DNA from: Siderastrea siderea
Taxonomy: Eukaryota > Cnidaria > Anthozoa > Scleractinia > Rhizangiidae
DNA: 64,000 nucleotides
Assembly (NCBI GenBank): GCA_964030785.1
Contig: OZ034972.1
Span: forward strand, 13,525,231-13,589,230
Reading direction: 5' to 3'
Below the pieces are notes generated by a model that saw only the letters and a program-made list of their open reading frames with translations, ran no database searches and had not been told where the DNA came from. Below are positions 1-11,400 of this stretch, piece by piece; the first letter of the stretch is position 1, and each line of letters begins with the position of its first letter. Both the position numbers and the translations under genes were made by a program.

Positions 1-152
1 TTTGTCAGTTCAACAACATGGATTGGTACTGACAGTGCAGGCTATGATAGGAAAACAACAGTTCTTGATTACCACATTGAATTCTGCTTTAAAATGATAC
101 TAAGAACTCAAGGTGGTGATCAGTACAGGCCTGATCTTTCGTTCAAACCAAC

Positions 153-2673
153 CTTGGTCTCGTATCCACTGGCGAACAAACTCATTACTGTTGATTCTTC
201 TATGTTGTTGCTTTGCCCACCCTTTGAAAACAAAAGTAAGGTTTCATGATTAGCTTTTATGGCACACATTTTGACAGTTTCCTGTTGTTACTAAGTCCTT
301 GTCTGATTGACAAGGTGGATCCATGGTACGTCTTTGTAGTGGATCTAGGGATGTAATGACCCCCCCCCCCCCACCCAAACGTGTACCAGGGGTTTCACTG
401 ACATTTGAAGCGGGTGTCAGACCTCATTTGCAGCCAAAGTAAGCAGTGGTCTGAGGCAATTCCTAAAAGCAATTAATTGAAAACCAAGATGAAGTAAGTG
501 GCTACTTCTTTTTAATCAGTTTAAACATGTCAGTGCTTCACAGGTAAGGTACCTACATTGAATTAATCAAATGACTCAAAATAAAAAGAAAGGAAAAGAA
601 AGACAATGGCGTAGATGAGTGCACAAAGTTTACCACGAAATCTTATCATTAAATTTGCTAAAGGTGAACTACATTTGTTTAAGCCTTGGAAGCATATCAA
701 ATACAAGTTGGCAGTTGGAAACCCTCCTATCAAAAATTCCTGGGTCTACATCTGAAGTTTATAAACACCATAGCTACCTACCAATCCTGCCACCCACTCA
801 CAGAACTCCTTTGTTACTTCTTGTATTCTTGCATCCTGAAAGAGGGAAATTAAGATTAGAATTACTAACTGAACAGTAATTTTGACCTTCAACAAGACTA
901 ACACTTTAAGAATGGTACTCGTGGTGCACAGCTAAAGAGTTAAAGCATATCAATTAAAGCTTGCAATAACTGTGTTCATGATTTCTTACCGATTTTGGAG
1001 ATTCTGCTTTTTGCCGACTGGCTCTTTTGCTTTCTTCTTTCTGTACCTCCTCTTGCTTGGGAAGCCATTTGTATGTAAGTTTTGCCTGATCCTTTTCAGA
1101 AATACTGTAGAACAAACAGACGTGTTTAATTATTTGGCACTGAAGATACTTACTAAAACAAAATTAAATAATTTAATGCTTTACAAAGGAAAATAAAGTA
1201 TTCATATTTTCCAAACCTGACTTTTTCTGAATCTCCACTTCTAACAGACTAAAAAAAAAAATTTTTTAAATAGAACAAATTATAATTATTGTAAATTCTA
1301 AGTACACTTATTAATTTGCTATAAGTTAAATGTAGTTAAAATGTAGAAAGACAAAATAAAATATATTTGCACACTCCCTATCAAGCACAACAGCCTTGGT
1401 CATCTTTACATAGTGTGTTATTTCAAAAACAGAATGATTTATTCCCACCTCATCCTGGAAAACACTGTGTTTGTCTTCCTCTGAGTTTCTTTCACTTTCC
1501 TCCTGTAACAGATTATTAAATACAGAAATTAAATAGCAAACAAGTTCATGTCATGAACAAGCATTGCTTGAATGAACAATAAATTTAAAGTGCTTAACAT
1601 GCCATAGCATGCACAGCTGCAGTCCCCATGGCACTTTACAGAAAATGAGATCTTACTAGTGTTGGATATCTCCTTCCAAAAGGTGCCTCTAGCAGATGCT
1701 GCCCACAAGACAGTGATGTCTTCGATGTCAATGTTTTTTTTATACGATTGACACATCTGCATCACACCATCTTCTTTTTACGTACATGGCATAACATGCT
1801 CAGATGCCAAAACTTACAAAAGTGGAAACAATTGACCTCCTGATCCCCTTTGTGACATCCATGACATCATCATTGTTACAGCTTAATATAAGGTCCCCCA
1901 ATTCACAATACTTAACAACCTTTTTACCTGCATTTCATCCTCTCCAGTCTCACTGTCAATATTCATCTCTGGGTCAAGGATCTCAACAACATCTTCAAAT
2001 ACCTTGAAATAGAACAAACAAACATGATAAGATCAAGGGAAAAAATGCTCAGCTCAGCAACAAGAGACAACCAAGCCACAACACACTTACATCAGGAGGA
2101 AGTGATTCTTCCAAGTGTGGGAACAGAGCCAATGGGTGCTGTGTCAGGTTAAACTCGATATCATCTACGCGCCCACGCCTTTGCTGTTGAAGAGGGAGTG
2201 ACCTGTATAACCAAAAACATACGGTGTAAAGGGTCAAACTTACACTATCAGATCTATAAGCAGACAACAAAATTTATAATAAACTTATCATTTATCAATA
2301 GAAGAGATATAGCATGGTAAAAACCGACGCCCTGGTGTTGATACCCTTGTTTTCTCAACATTGCCCAAGATTGAGACTGGAAAATTTTGAACCAACAAAG
2401 TACAAATTACAAGTTTCATCAGATGCTTTAAAATTGATAGCATATTTAAGAATTCTCTTGCCATGTCCCCCCCAAAATTTCCCTGACTGATGGTGCCTCA
2501 GGTTTAAAATCTAAGATTTTTAGATGGTCCCTAACTGAGGCAAGTTCCAGATTTCGAGTTTTCAATGAGAAACCATTTCTACCTATATCTACTGATAATC
2601 TAGCAAGAGAAACAACTTCTCTCTAGTTTACAACGAAAATCCAAATGTTCTAGATACCATTCTTCCACTAATG

Positions 2674-2722
<49 letters not shown>

Positions 2723-4763
2723 TAATAAGAAGGTGAAATTTGTCATTCTTACTTTGAAAAACAAGCTTCATCTTTTGTAAACCTTTTTCCTGTCTTGGTT
2801 GGAGCATTGATAGATTCATCTGACCCAGTAATATGTGGTCCTAATCCACTACGAGTCTGAAAAGGATTGATAATTTAAGAAAATAGATATGAAGATGAAA
2901 TAAATTGATTTGCACCCAGATTCCACCAGCCACTTAAAAATTGTTCAAATTGTTGAAAGCTTGTTGTAACCCAACCCCCTCCCCCCTAGGGATCCCAACC
3001 CAGATGATGAGATCTAAAATTCCTCATATCACTTGATGATGTCATCATGATGACCAGAGCTTAAGCCACATCTAAGATCTGATTGGCTCCCTTTTTCTTG
3101 AAATTTGTTGTAACCAGAGGTACCACTATGGTATCAGTATTCAGTGGAAAATAAAGTTCTCTAATATTAAGCAGAAATTATCAATCTTTGCACAGTGTAC
3201 TAGTTAACATATTGACCAAATGGCAAATCAAACATTAGTTTCACAAAAACTCAGTCAAGTATGTGGATACCCTAAAATGATATATATCTCCTGATGTTAT
3301 TAATATGACCAATCGTACTGTTCAGTAATAAAAATCGATGAAACCATTACCTACAGTTATGTTATAGCACAATAATTGTGCTATAAAATTAGTTATCTAA
3401 CTAGTAAGTCTTGAAATCACCCAGAACACAGTTAGCCCAAGCATAGTATAAGAGTTTGTACGGAAAATCGAACTGAGAATTCCTATCAATAAATAAATAA
3501 GCTTTAGAGGGTAGAGTTCTTGAATATTAAGGAAGATCAAATTTTTCCTGGTGTTGTTTTTTGTCTTTCTGTGAAGGTTTAGTGCCTCTGGAGAGGTTTT
3601 TGCAGGTTTTGGTCATCTACCCTAACAGTATCGATGGGAATTCTCAGCTCGATTTTCTACACAAACTCTTATATAACAAGTCTTGGACTACCTGCGCCCA
3701 GAATAGATCGGATATTTCAATGACAGCTGTCATGGCCAGTGACTGTAACACACAGAAATGATCAATATGTTTTAAAAACAAAACTCATGCCCAACTTTGC
3801 CTGTTGCATCCATTTTCAATCATATAGAATCAAACCTAATCAAATGTTTGAATCCATTTGACTAGTGGAAAGTCTTGTAATGACTGTTCGACTGTGATCG
3901 ATTAATCAACCCAATCGAGCCCAAACACATTGGGTTCGATCTGGCTTGTCCCCAGTCGTCTTTATGTCCCATCACGCCTGGCTATCACACTGGCGCTCCC
4001 ATGCCACGAGCATTGCACAACATGAAAACGACTGGGGACGAATCAGGGGTTCGATTGAGTTTAATTGATCGAACACTTACGTCATTTGATTAACTTTGCC
4101 AAGATGTCTCTGTTTCATACGAATATTTAGACTCTCACTACCATGTGGTGACTCTCACCTTTTTGACATAATTGTAGTTAGCTTCAGGGGGGAGTCCATC
4201 TCTGAAGTCATCGCCTCCTTTCTCTAAAAAAGTCCACGATGAGCCAACAAGTGTTTCTGAACTCCCTCTTTGCTTCCTCGGCTTGATATACTTTGTTTCT
4301 AGCCTTTCCTTGTACCTGGGAAATAAATAAGGCAAATCAGCCAATCAGATTCATTTTAGATTCAAATCAGATTCATTTTAGCTACTATGGATTCGATCCC
4401 TGGTGTAATTCTTCAACCGTTTAAAATGCTGAAAGTGTTCATATGAGCCAAAACAATTAAACTTCACCTCGTAATTATCCTTTCAAAACAGGAACAGTTT
4501 TCCAATATACGTGCACAACACTACAAATATAAGCTAAAGGTTAAGCATAAAGCTCACTAAGGTAAGCTTAAGCAAAACCGCCGGGTAATTGAGCCACATA
4601 ATTTACTCAACTTTCCCTCAGATCAAGCTTATAAATTCATTAAGCAAAACCACATAAGCTTAAAAATAGTTATAAGATGAAAGAAACCTATTTACCATGG
4701 CTTAAGTCTCTTTTTCTCGTCTGTTTTGGTTTGAACAAGAAGAAGGTCGTACTTGTTCGCCAT
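153..4763 (-). CDS. FAM47E-like: FAM47E-like protein, partial (3' end off window)
   Basis: Nine coding exons read in consistent phase on the minus strand: 4763-4696, 4315-4159, 2856-2753, 2202-2091, 2002-1928, 1502-1449, 1085-990, 835-782 and 221-153, giving 263 codons before the sequence leaves the window. The start is MANKYDLLLVQ. Homology to vertebrate FAM47E is recognised from the motif GGDDFRDGLPP (human has a DDFRKGCPP stretch) and from the block LTQHPLALFPHLEESLPPDV followed by FEDVVEILDPEMN, which matches the family's HPLALYLNLEEALPADLL...VLEVLDPD core. Later exons read ARIQEVTKEFCEWVAGL and ESTVMSLFASGYETK, the conserved C-terminal half. All junctions have GT donors and AG acceptors. 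Human FAM47E has been linked to histone and arginine-methylation contexts; the role of this homologue is unknown. The exon boundaries are by eye. Family assignment is fairly secure, function is not. Confidence 0.8.
2676..2722. repeat. (ATT)n microsatellite
   Basis: About fifteen uninterrupted ATT triplets in a FAM47E-like intron, just downstream of exon 3. The minus-strand reading gives only an asparagine run, with no coding meaning. Confidence 0.95.
3448..3673. repeat. Fold-back inverted repeat in intron
   Basis: The left arm contains gagtttgtacggaaaatcga and the right arm its near complement, tcgattttctacacaaactc, with about 130 bp between. This is consistent with a small non-autonomous transposon in the FAM47E-like intron. 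No coding content. Confidence 0.65.
3893..4077. repeat. Short inverted-repeat element
   Basis: The ends gtgatcgattaatcaaccca and (reverse) gtgttcgatcaattaaactc are imperfect inverted repeats. A second internal pair around ccccagtcgt / acgactgggg reinforces the hairpin. It lies between exons 2 and 3 of the FAM47E-like gene and looks like a MITE-type insertion. Confidence 0.55.
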
Positions 4764-4895
4764 ATTGGAACTCTGTGGGGAAAACGAATTTCCATGGCAA
4801 CGAGAATATTCGTACCCAGCCCTCACTTGAAGAAGCCCCGGTCGTCGCCCTGGCCCCAGTTGTAGAGCTGCCACCACCAACCCCCGCCCCAGTTG

Positions 4896-5052
4896 TTCAA
4901 AAGTTGGATACGTACGCTATCCGCTCGATAAATCTCTATCCAGTGGATAACGCAATTTGTCTTCCTTATACTTATTCAGTATATTAGAAACCAATTGCGT
5001 TGTCCACTGGATAGAGATTTATCCGGTGGATAGTGCTATCCAACTTTTGATC
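4896..5052. repeat. MITE-like palindromic element
   Basis: Arms of about 65 bp share gataaatctctatccagtgg and its complement, and the outer ends read aagttggata / tatccaactt. The loop is about 25 bp. It lies immediately upstream of the FAM47E-like first coding exon, so it may sit in or near that promoter. Confidence 0.75.
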
Positions 5053-5086
5053 AACTGGGGCCTGTCTAAATCTGCTAGCGTACCTG

Positions 5087-6526
5087 ATTACTTGCAAAAA
5101 ATTTCGGACGTTTTAATTCGGAGGTTTTATTTCGGACGTTTTATTTTGGAAACTTTTTCTCTCATTTCGGACAAGTTGCGGACAAAAGTTTCGGACAGTT
5201 TGCTGAAACATGCCTAAAGTAAATTTACGCCTACAAAACATGAATTGGGGGGACAGGGGGGCCCCCGCTTCCCGAACCCTTTAATCCCGAATCCCGCCCT
5301 GTATGAGGACCTAGAAGGGGTCGGGGGGGGGGGGGGGGTCGGCATAACAGCTAACATTACTGAATTTTAGGCCATTTAACAGCTAACAGTAAAAAAATTC
5401 GCTGTAACAGTTAAAATAAATGAATGAATAAAAATCTACACAAAGATCGAGAAAATGGCCTTTTATCGCATGTTAATGGCAATTTCATCAGTAACATCAC
5501 TTCTGTAGTTTCAGTTATCCATTATTCTTGTTTCATTTAGTATCTAGAATGTGTTGGAACACTTAACTGTAATTTCTTACATAACAGTTAACAGTAAAAA
5601 TTCGGGCTGTATAACGCTTAACTGTACAAAATATATGGCCCATAACACCTAACAGTAAACCCATCTAGTCCCTCCTGTATTTGTTGGGTCCCTCTTTGCA
5701 TTTTTTCGATTGCGAAATATCGTGCAACGTTGCGTAAATTTCCCCTTTTTCTCTCGCTTCCCGCCCCCTCTTCTCCCGCCCCCTTTTCTCCAGGTTTCCC
5801 GCCCCCTGTCCCCCTCCACTGAATTAGACTGAAGTAAAATGTGTGAAAATGATAGTTTTACTGCACCTTCACGGTTTTGCAGATACACCGAGGAGAAAAA
5901 CACAAATTCAATCAAGTTTATGTAACCGGCTCGAGCAGTATCTCAACTAGAGTTCGGTAGAGTTCGGCAGTATCGGCCCTCCCAATTGCAACCGGAGGGC
6001 TTTAGATAAACCTCTGAGTTACGTTTAAAATTGACGACAGCAAGCGGTTTCTTCTTCTTCGTCTCAAAGAGCTTATTCAAAAGAACTATGAGCTTCTTGA
6101 TCAATCACCTCAGTCACCAACAGCTACAGATGGAGAAGAAACACACGCTAGTGACAATGAAGAGGACCTTTCAATTTTGTTGATTGATGATAAAGCAGAA
6201 GAGGACTAGCACCACCGACACTAGCAATACAATTATCATAAAACTGGGCTAGGATTGAAAATTTGAATAGCAACAGCAAAATGGAATTTATCTTTGTTTT
6301 TGTTTTTCATAAAATCACGACATATGAGCAAAGCCTATTAAGAATCCGAATTTTAGCTATATCATGTATATTGGCCTTGAATATGTGATGGCGTCGCCCA
6401 AGAAAGTACTTTATAGTTTTGTACTGTACTGTAAAAATTTCGGACGCTTGAAAGTTTCGAACGGTTTCATTTTCGGACACTATTTTTGTCCGAAATTAAA
6501 ATCGTCCGAAATTCTTTGCAAGTAAT
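5087..6526. mobile_element. 1.44-kb TIR element without intact gene
   Basis: The termini are attacttgcaaa and tttgcaagtaat, followed inward on both sides by repeats built on the motif tttcggacg (left) and cgtccgaaa (right). The interior holds several copies of an aacagctaacagt-type motif and a poly-G run. A short acidic reading near 6120-6210 (DNEEDLSILLIDDKAEED) may be the tail of a lost gene. No transposase is recognisable. The flanks do not give a clear target-site duplication, so the superfamily is not assigned. Confidence 0.65.
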
Positions 6527-6736
6527 GTATCGGATTCCCTCTCGCGGATTTGTACCCCCTCCAGTAAGGCAATAGTTTCCCTTTGTAACACCAAGTTTTT
6601 AGAGTAAGGCCATCAATCTTGCAGAAGTTCAAGGAAGTTTGTCTAAACCGTGTGAAGACGCGAAATTCTCCTTCCTTCGTTCGACAAAGGAAGAAAAAGT
6701 TCGCGCATGAATTAAACGCGGCCAGTTTATTAGACG

Positions 6737-6774
6737 CAACGAATTTTCAATATGCGGCATATTGAAAATTCGTT
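6737..6774. repeat. Perfect short hairpin
   Basis: The arms gaattttcaatatg and catattgaaaattc flank a three-base loop (cgg), making a perfect stem of about 16 bp. It could be a transposon end or a cruciform-prone site. It lies 40 bp after a run of charged codons with no gene. Confidence 0.7.
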
Positions 6775-6837
6775 TTTTCAGGGGCAGAAAATTGAAAAAG
6801 CAAAGCTTCGAGGGGTCTATTATAAGATATATTAACC

Positions 6838-7145
6838 ACGGAGGGGGCTACTCCCTATAGTGGGGAGGCTCCACCCAAATTAAAAGCGATGGCTTGCAGT
6901 ATACTTTCATTTTAGTATTTTAAGGGTCGCCAAAATGCACCTTAAACTGAAAGAGATAGCAGCTAAGTCTAAGTGCTAAAATGTTTGAAAAATTTTGGGG
7001 GGAATCACAACGCAAAAAAGCAAGGTTTGGAACCTCTGAGGTATAAAAGAGGTGCAATGTTCCGCTAGATGTACGGAAGGGCTACCATTTCGATAAAATT
7101 AGTATATTAAAAGATAAGGGTTTGAACCTCGGGGCGGAGCCTCCC
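6838..7145. repeat. Copies of a dispersed 'gggaggctcc' repeat
   Basis: The stretch gggctactccctatagtggg followed by gaggctccaccc (6846-6880) and its inverted relative around 7083-7145 (ggggcggagcctccc, preceded by gtatattaaaagataagggt) match copies at 18285-18425 and 63188-63305. This is an interspersed family of about 140 bp with no coding content. Confidence 0.65.
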
Positions 7146-7298
7146 TTACGAAACTTAAATGAGTAATCCCCCCTGGCGGGTTTACCCGGCAAAGAGCAGC
7201 AAAGCAAAGCCTATGCAAGACCTCAGGGTGACAAACAGAGAAGCTCCTAGGCAGGTTGTAGGAGTATTTGAGGACTCTGAAGGCGGATGTAGGAAAGC

Positions 7299-7548
7299 AG
7301 GATTGGCGCAGTGGTGAGAGCACTCGCCTCCCACCAATGTGGCACGGGTTCGACTCCCGGTCCTGGCGCCATATATGGGTTGAGTTTGTTGTTGGTTCTC
7401 GTCCTTGCTCTGAGAGGTTTTTCTCCGGGTACTCCGGTTTTCCCCTCTCCTCAAAAACCAACACATCCAAATTCCAATTCGACCTTGGTGGGTTTCGGTT
7501 TCCCTAATTAGCATTTTGTGGTAAATACCGTTGACACTGCTAAATAAA

Positions 7549-7604
<56 letters not shown>
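7299..7604 (+). mobile_element. tRNA-derived SINE with (TTTA)n tail
   Basis: The 5' head is tRNA-like: an A-box-like stretch ggcgcagtggtgagagc (7304-7320) and a B-box ggttcgactcc (around 7350). A body containing ctccgggtactccggttttc follows, a type of conserved central segment seen in several eumetazoan SINEs. It ends with a long TTTA tail at about 7545-7604. The head mimics a tRNA gene but lacks a matching acceptor stem, so it is not called as one. Confidence 0.8.
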
Positions 7605-8454
7605 TGTCATTGATTCCTGTCCTCCTGTATAGCACCAGTAGAATCATATGAAACTGCATCGCAAAATATGCTATCCTAAGTTGGGTGTTAATTCTCTTTC
7701 TGGATCGAACATCAACAATAGGATGCGAAAGATCTGTATTGGAAAGCGGCTATATATAGCCTCCTAACCATTTTTGACGAAAATTATTTTATTGGCTATA
7801 GGTTTGAAAACCACTTAAAAAAGTGACAAGAATGAAGTCTTTCAAAATATGAAATCCTGAAGAGTTTGGGTGTTTTAGTTTTCTTTGATGGCGCAGATTA
7901 TTTGTATCAAAAATTCTGATTAAGCCCATTAAGCCACTACCGTCTTTGAAGGAAATAAGTCATTGACACATGGTGACCCACGAAATACGTTTCCTTCTGT
8001 TGAAAACTCACCCTTCTGGATGTTCAGAATCAATGGCATGGCAGCCTTTCAGTCATAAAGTATATGTCCGTGACCGGATAAAGGTACATTTCGTGGTTTT
8101 CGCATTCCGCTGATAACAGGATCCCATCAGGTGATGGCCTCCTGCTGATAATGAGGTCACGTTAGTGTAAGGGTTGTTTTTGGGCAACCTCATCCAGTAT
8201 TTGGGGAATACACCTTAAAGACAAGGCTTGATAATTAACCCTGATAAGATGTGAGAAAAATCGAGGAAAACAGCACAAATTTCTATTTTCAGATTCTACT
8301 GAATATACATTGCATGTTTCGTTTTGCACGCACTTTACCCTCCGCCCTTTCAGCTGTTCCTCACACGATCCGACGAAAAGCATGTGATCAAGATTACCCA
8401 CAAATCCTTGCAACCATAGCATGACGCGAAGAACAACTGTAAATTTTGCTCAAA

Positions 8455-11400
8455 ATGGGTTTCGACACGGTAGTGTCCCCGGTGGTAGATTTCATGAAAT
8501 CTCTTTCGTCTCCAGTGCAAATCCTTGGACTGCTAATTATTGTATTTATAATTCGAAAGCTTGTGCAGTCTAGGTTTCGGAAACCGCCTCCCCCACCTCG
8601 AGAAAAGCCACTCGAGCCAATGAAGAAACGCGACTTCACTCCCGAAGAGTTGCTAGAATACGATGGCGTGAAGCAAAAGCGAGTTCTCCTAGCCGTTAAC
8701 TTCAAGGTGTTTGATGTCACCCGTGGAAAAGACTTCTATGGCCCGGGTAAGGATATTGCGCTTTAGATGATTGGTAACTTAGTTTATTAGAAAGGTACTG
8801 TATGGTAGGTTTCTTGTCTGTTTAATTGTTTTAGTTCGACTTGCAGCAATTGCTTTTTGGTCACCGAAACTGGTTATATAAGCTGATTATAGAAAGGGTG
8901 CCTTGTGATATCTTAGACATCGATCGATTAACAATTGTTTAATTCACGGGCAGTGATATGTAAGCGAAGCAAGCTGGTGCATCAGTAATTACCCTTACAC
9001 GAGGATAAGTTTGCAATGGCCGACTGCATGTCCCTTTACATTTTAGCTTAAAAGTAAGCTTATAAGCTAAAAACTGTTGAATAATACCCTTGCAAATTCA
9101 AATTATCTTTTAGACCAAGTTTAAACCTTATATTTTTTTTATTGAAAACAACTCAAATTTGGCGGCATCAAATTAACGTATAATTTGTTTTGTGATTCAT
9201 TGTTATGTAAATGATTCAAGCCATTGTTGGATTTCGTGCTTCGTTTACATGAAATTCATAAAAGGGGAATAAATTGTCTTTTCTTTAAGAGCTTGCTTTG
9301 TCCTGGAGGTCTGCCTAGAGTATAATTTGTTATGACAACTATCTAATAAAAATGCAGCTGCAATATATTGTGGGTTGTTTGCCATTTACTTCAAACCACC
9401 TGGTTCGGAGTTATCTTTTTGGAATACTTGCAGAATACCCCACCACTTCTGACCACCATTGTCTTCTTGTGTTGGCATTCATTGTAGAATGAGGCAGAAA
9501 ACAATACACGCTATTCACATGTAAATAAGTGGCACGGTATTCTGCAGTTAAGGTAAAAGGTAAACTTGCACACTAGCCGTGAAGGCCCACACGATCAGAG
9601 CATAACCCGGTTTCTGTAGCATGAAGCAACCAAGAGTATTGCTACTCCCCCCTGGATGGGATGCTAGTCCATCAAGGGGTTATCCCCAGCAGTATGCACT
9701 GGTACCCATTTATACACCTGGGTAGAGAGAGACAATGTGGGGTAAAGTTTCTCGTCAAAGGAAACAATACCATAGCGGGGGGAGGGGGAGGGGAGCTCGA
9801 ATCACCGACCTCCAGATCTGAAGTCCAACGTGCTAACCAATATACCACCATGCCCCCACATTCTGCAGTTAAATGTTGTCCAAGGTTTCTGATTCTCTTG
9901 TTTAAAAGCGTTACTGCTCCTTATTTTATGTGACAATTTGAAAGAACCCAAAATCAAATAATTGTTAAGTAAAAATAATTTACTGGAATCAATGTTGTTA
10001 TGGATCAAAAGTGAATTTAAAGCTGACAATAATCCTGGGCTAGCTTAACCTTGCTTTGAACAACTGGGCTTTGCATTGTATGTGGTTGGTGAAAATAGGT
10101 TCTCTGTCTTACTGAACGTGATTTCTTAAATCAAGGAAAAAATGTATTACAGCTACGGTATGCACAATGCGTTTTGTATAAAACGGCGTGTACACTGCAG
10201 TGACTGAAACACGTCTTAATCCTTTTACTTTTTCCTTGGTAAGTGTACAGCAAATAGGATCTCTGTCTTACTGAACATGATTTCTTAAATCAAGGAAAAA
10301 TGTGTTACAGCTTCTGCAATGTTCGTCTTGTTTTATATAAAAATGTGGTATAAACACTGCAGTGACTGAAACACATCTAAATGGTTTTTAGTTTTTCCTT
10401 GGCAAGGTTACAGCCATTTGACCCTTTTTCATCATTACTTTGTGTTCCTCTTTACGTGGGATGACATAGTCAGCCAGCGTCTAGGTTTCGTCGATGGAAT
10501 TTTTTCATCGGTGTCACAAATTGGCATGGTTTTTTAACTTTCCCGTGCCCTTGGCACAAGGCTCAAGGGACGTCCCTAAAAATTGTGCGATTTTAGTGGC
10601 TGTTACTTCGAATCGCGTGCAAGTCAGGTTGGGAGACAGCGTGCAAGGCAAAGTACAAAGTTGTTATTATACATTTTTCGGCACGCGTGCCGTGTAAACA
10701 TAGCACTGACTGTGATAAAAAATAATGCAAGAATACTCGAGGTATCAGTGAAATATTCCCAGCTAGCGCTGCCTTAAGTTATAGAGTATTTTCCCCTTTT
10801 CAATCAATTTCTTTTAGACCCAGTAGTACCTGAGATAAATAATTATCTCAGGGACCTGCTCAATTCATGGCGCCGCATAATTAGTGGAACGTGATGAAAA
10901 AGATAATTGTCGGCACGTGTGTAAACAAAACATTGACAGCGATAAAAATAATACAAGAATTAATACTCGATGCATCAGTGAAATATTCATAGCAAGAAAT
11001 GCCTTGATTTAGGGAGTATTTTCCCATTTCAAACGATTTCTTAGACCCAGTAGATCCTGAGATATTGTTTTTCTGAGAAAATTGCAAACCAAATTTTATA
11101 AGTCATTTATTAAATTTTCAATGAACATCAAAAACAGTGGGTGTGCAATTTACTAATTGCACGCTGAAAAAGTATTTTGTTCACAAAAACAATGGATAAA
11201 GTTTTCTTTGATCCTAAGCATTATAAAAAGGTAACGGACTCAATAAGTATTACAAGCATTGATCATTTACAATAAATGTAGATCAGTGACAACGGAGTTA
11301 TGAGTTAAATTTAAAAAATGCCTGGTTTGAAATGCCCACGTCAAAGTTTCACATTTGAGTTCTTGAACCTTTTAGCATGATTTTCTTTTGTTTTTGGGTT

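Noticed and set aside
2628..2819. Asparagine-rich small protein
   Set aside because: The Asn run is a microsatellite reading; the rest overlaps a FAM47E-like exon in another frame.
5649..5915. 88-codon minus-strand frame rich in Arg/Gly
   Set aside because: Low-complexity reading of C-rich sequence in a transposon interior.
7300..7372. tRNA gene
   Set aside because: A and B boxes are present but the acceptor stem does not pair, and a SINE body and TTTA tail follow.
9790..9862. tRNA gene on minus strand
   Set aside because: Same reason: tRNA-like head of a SINE with a typical body attached.
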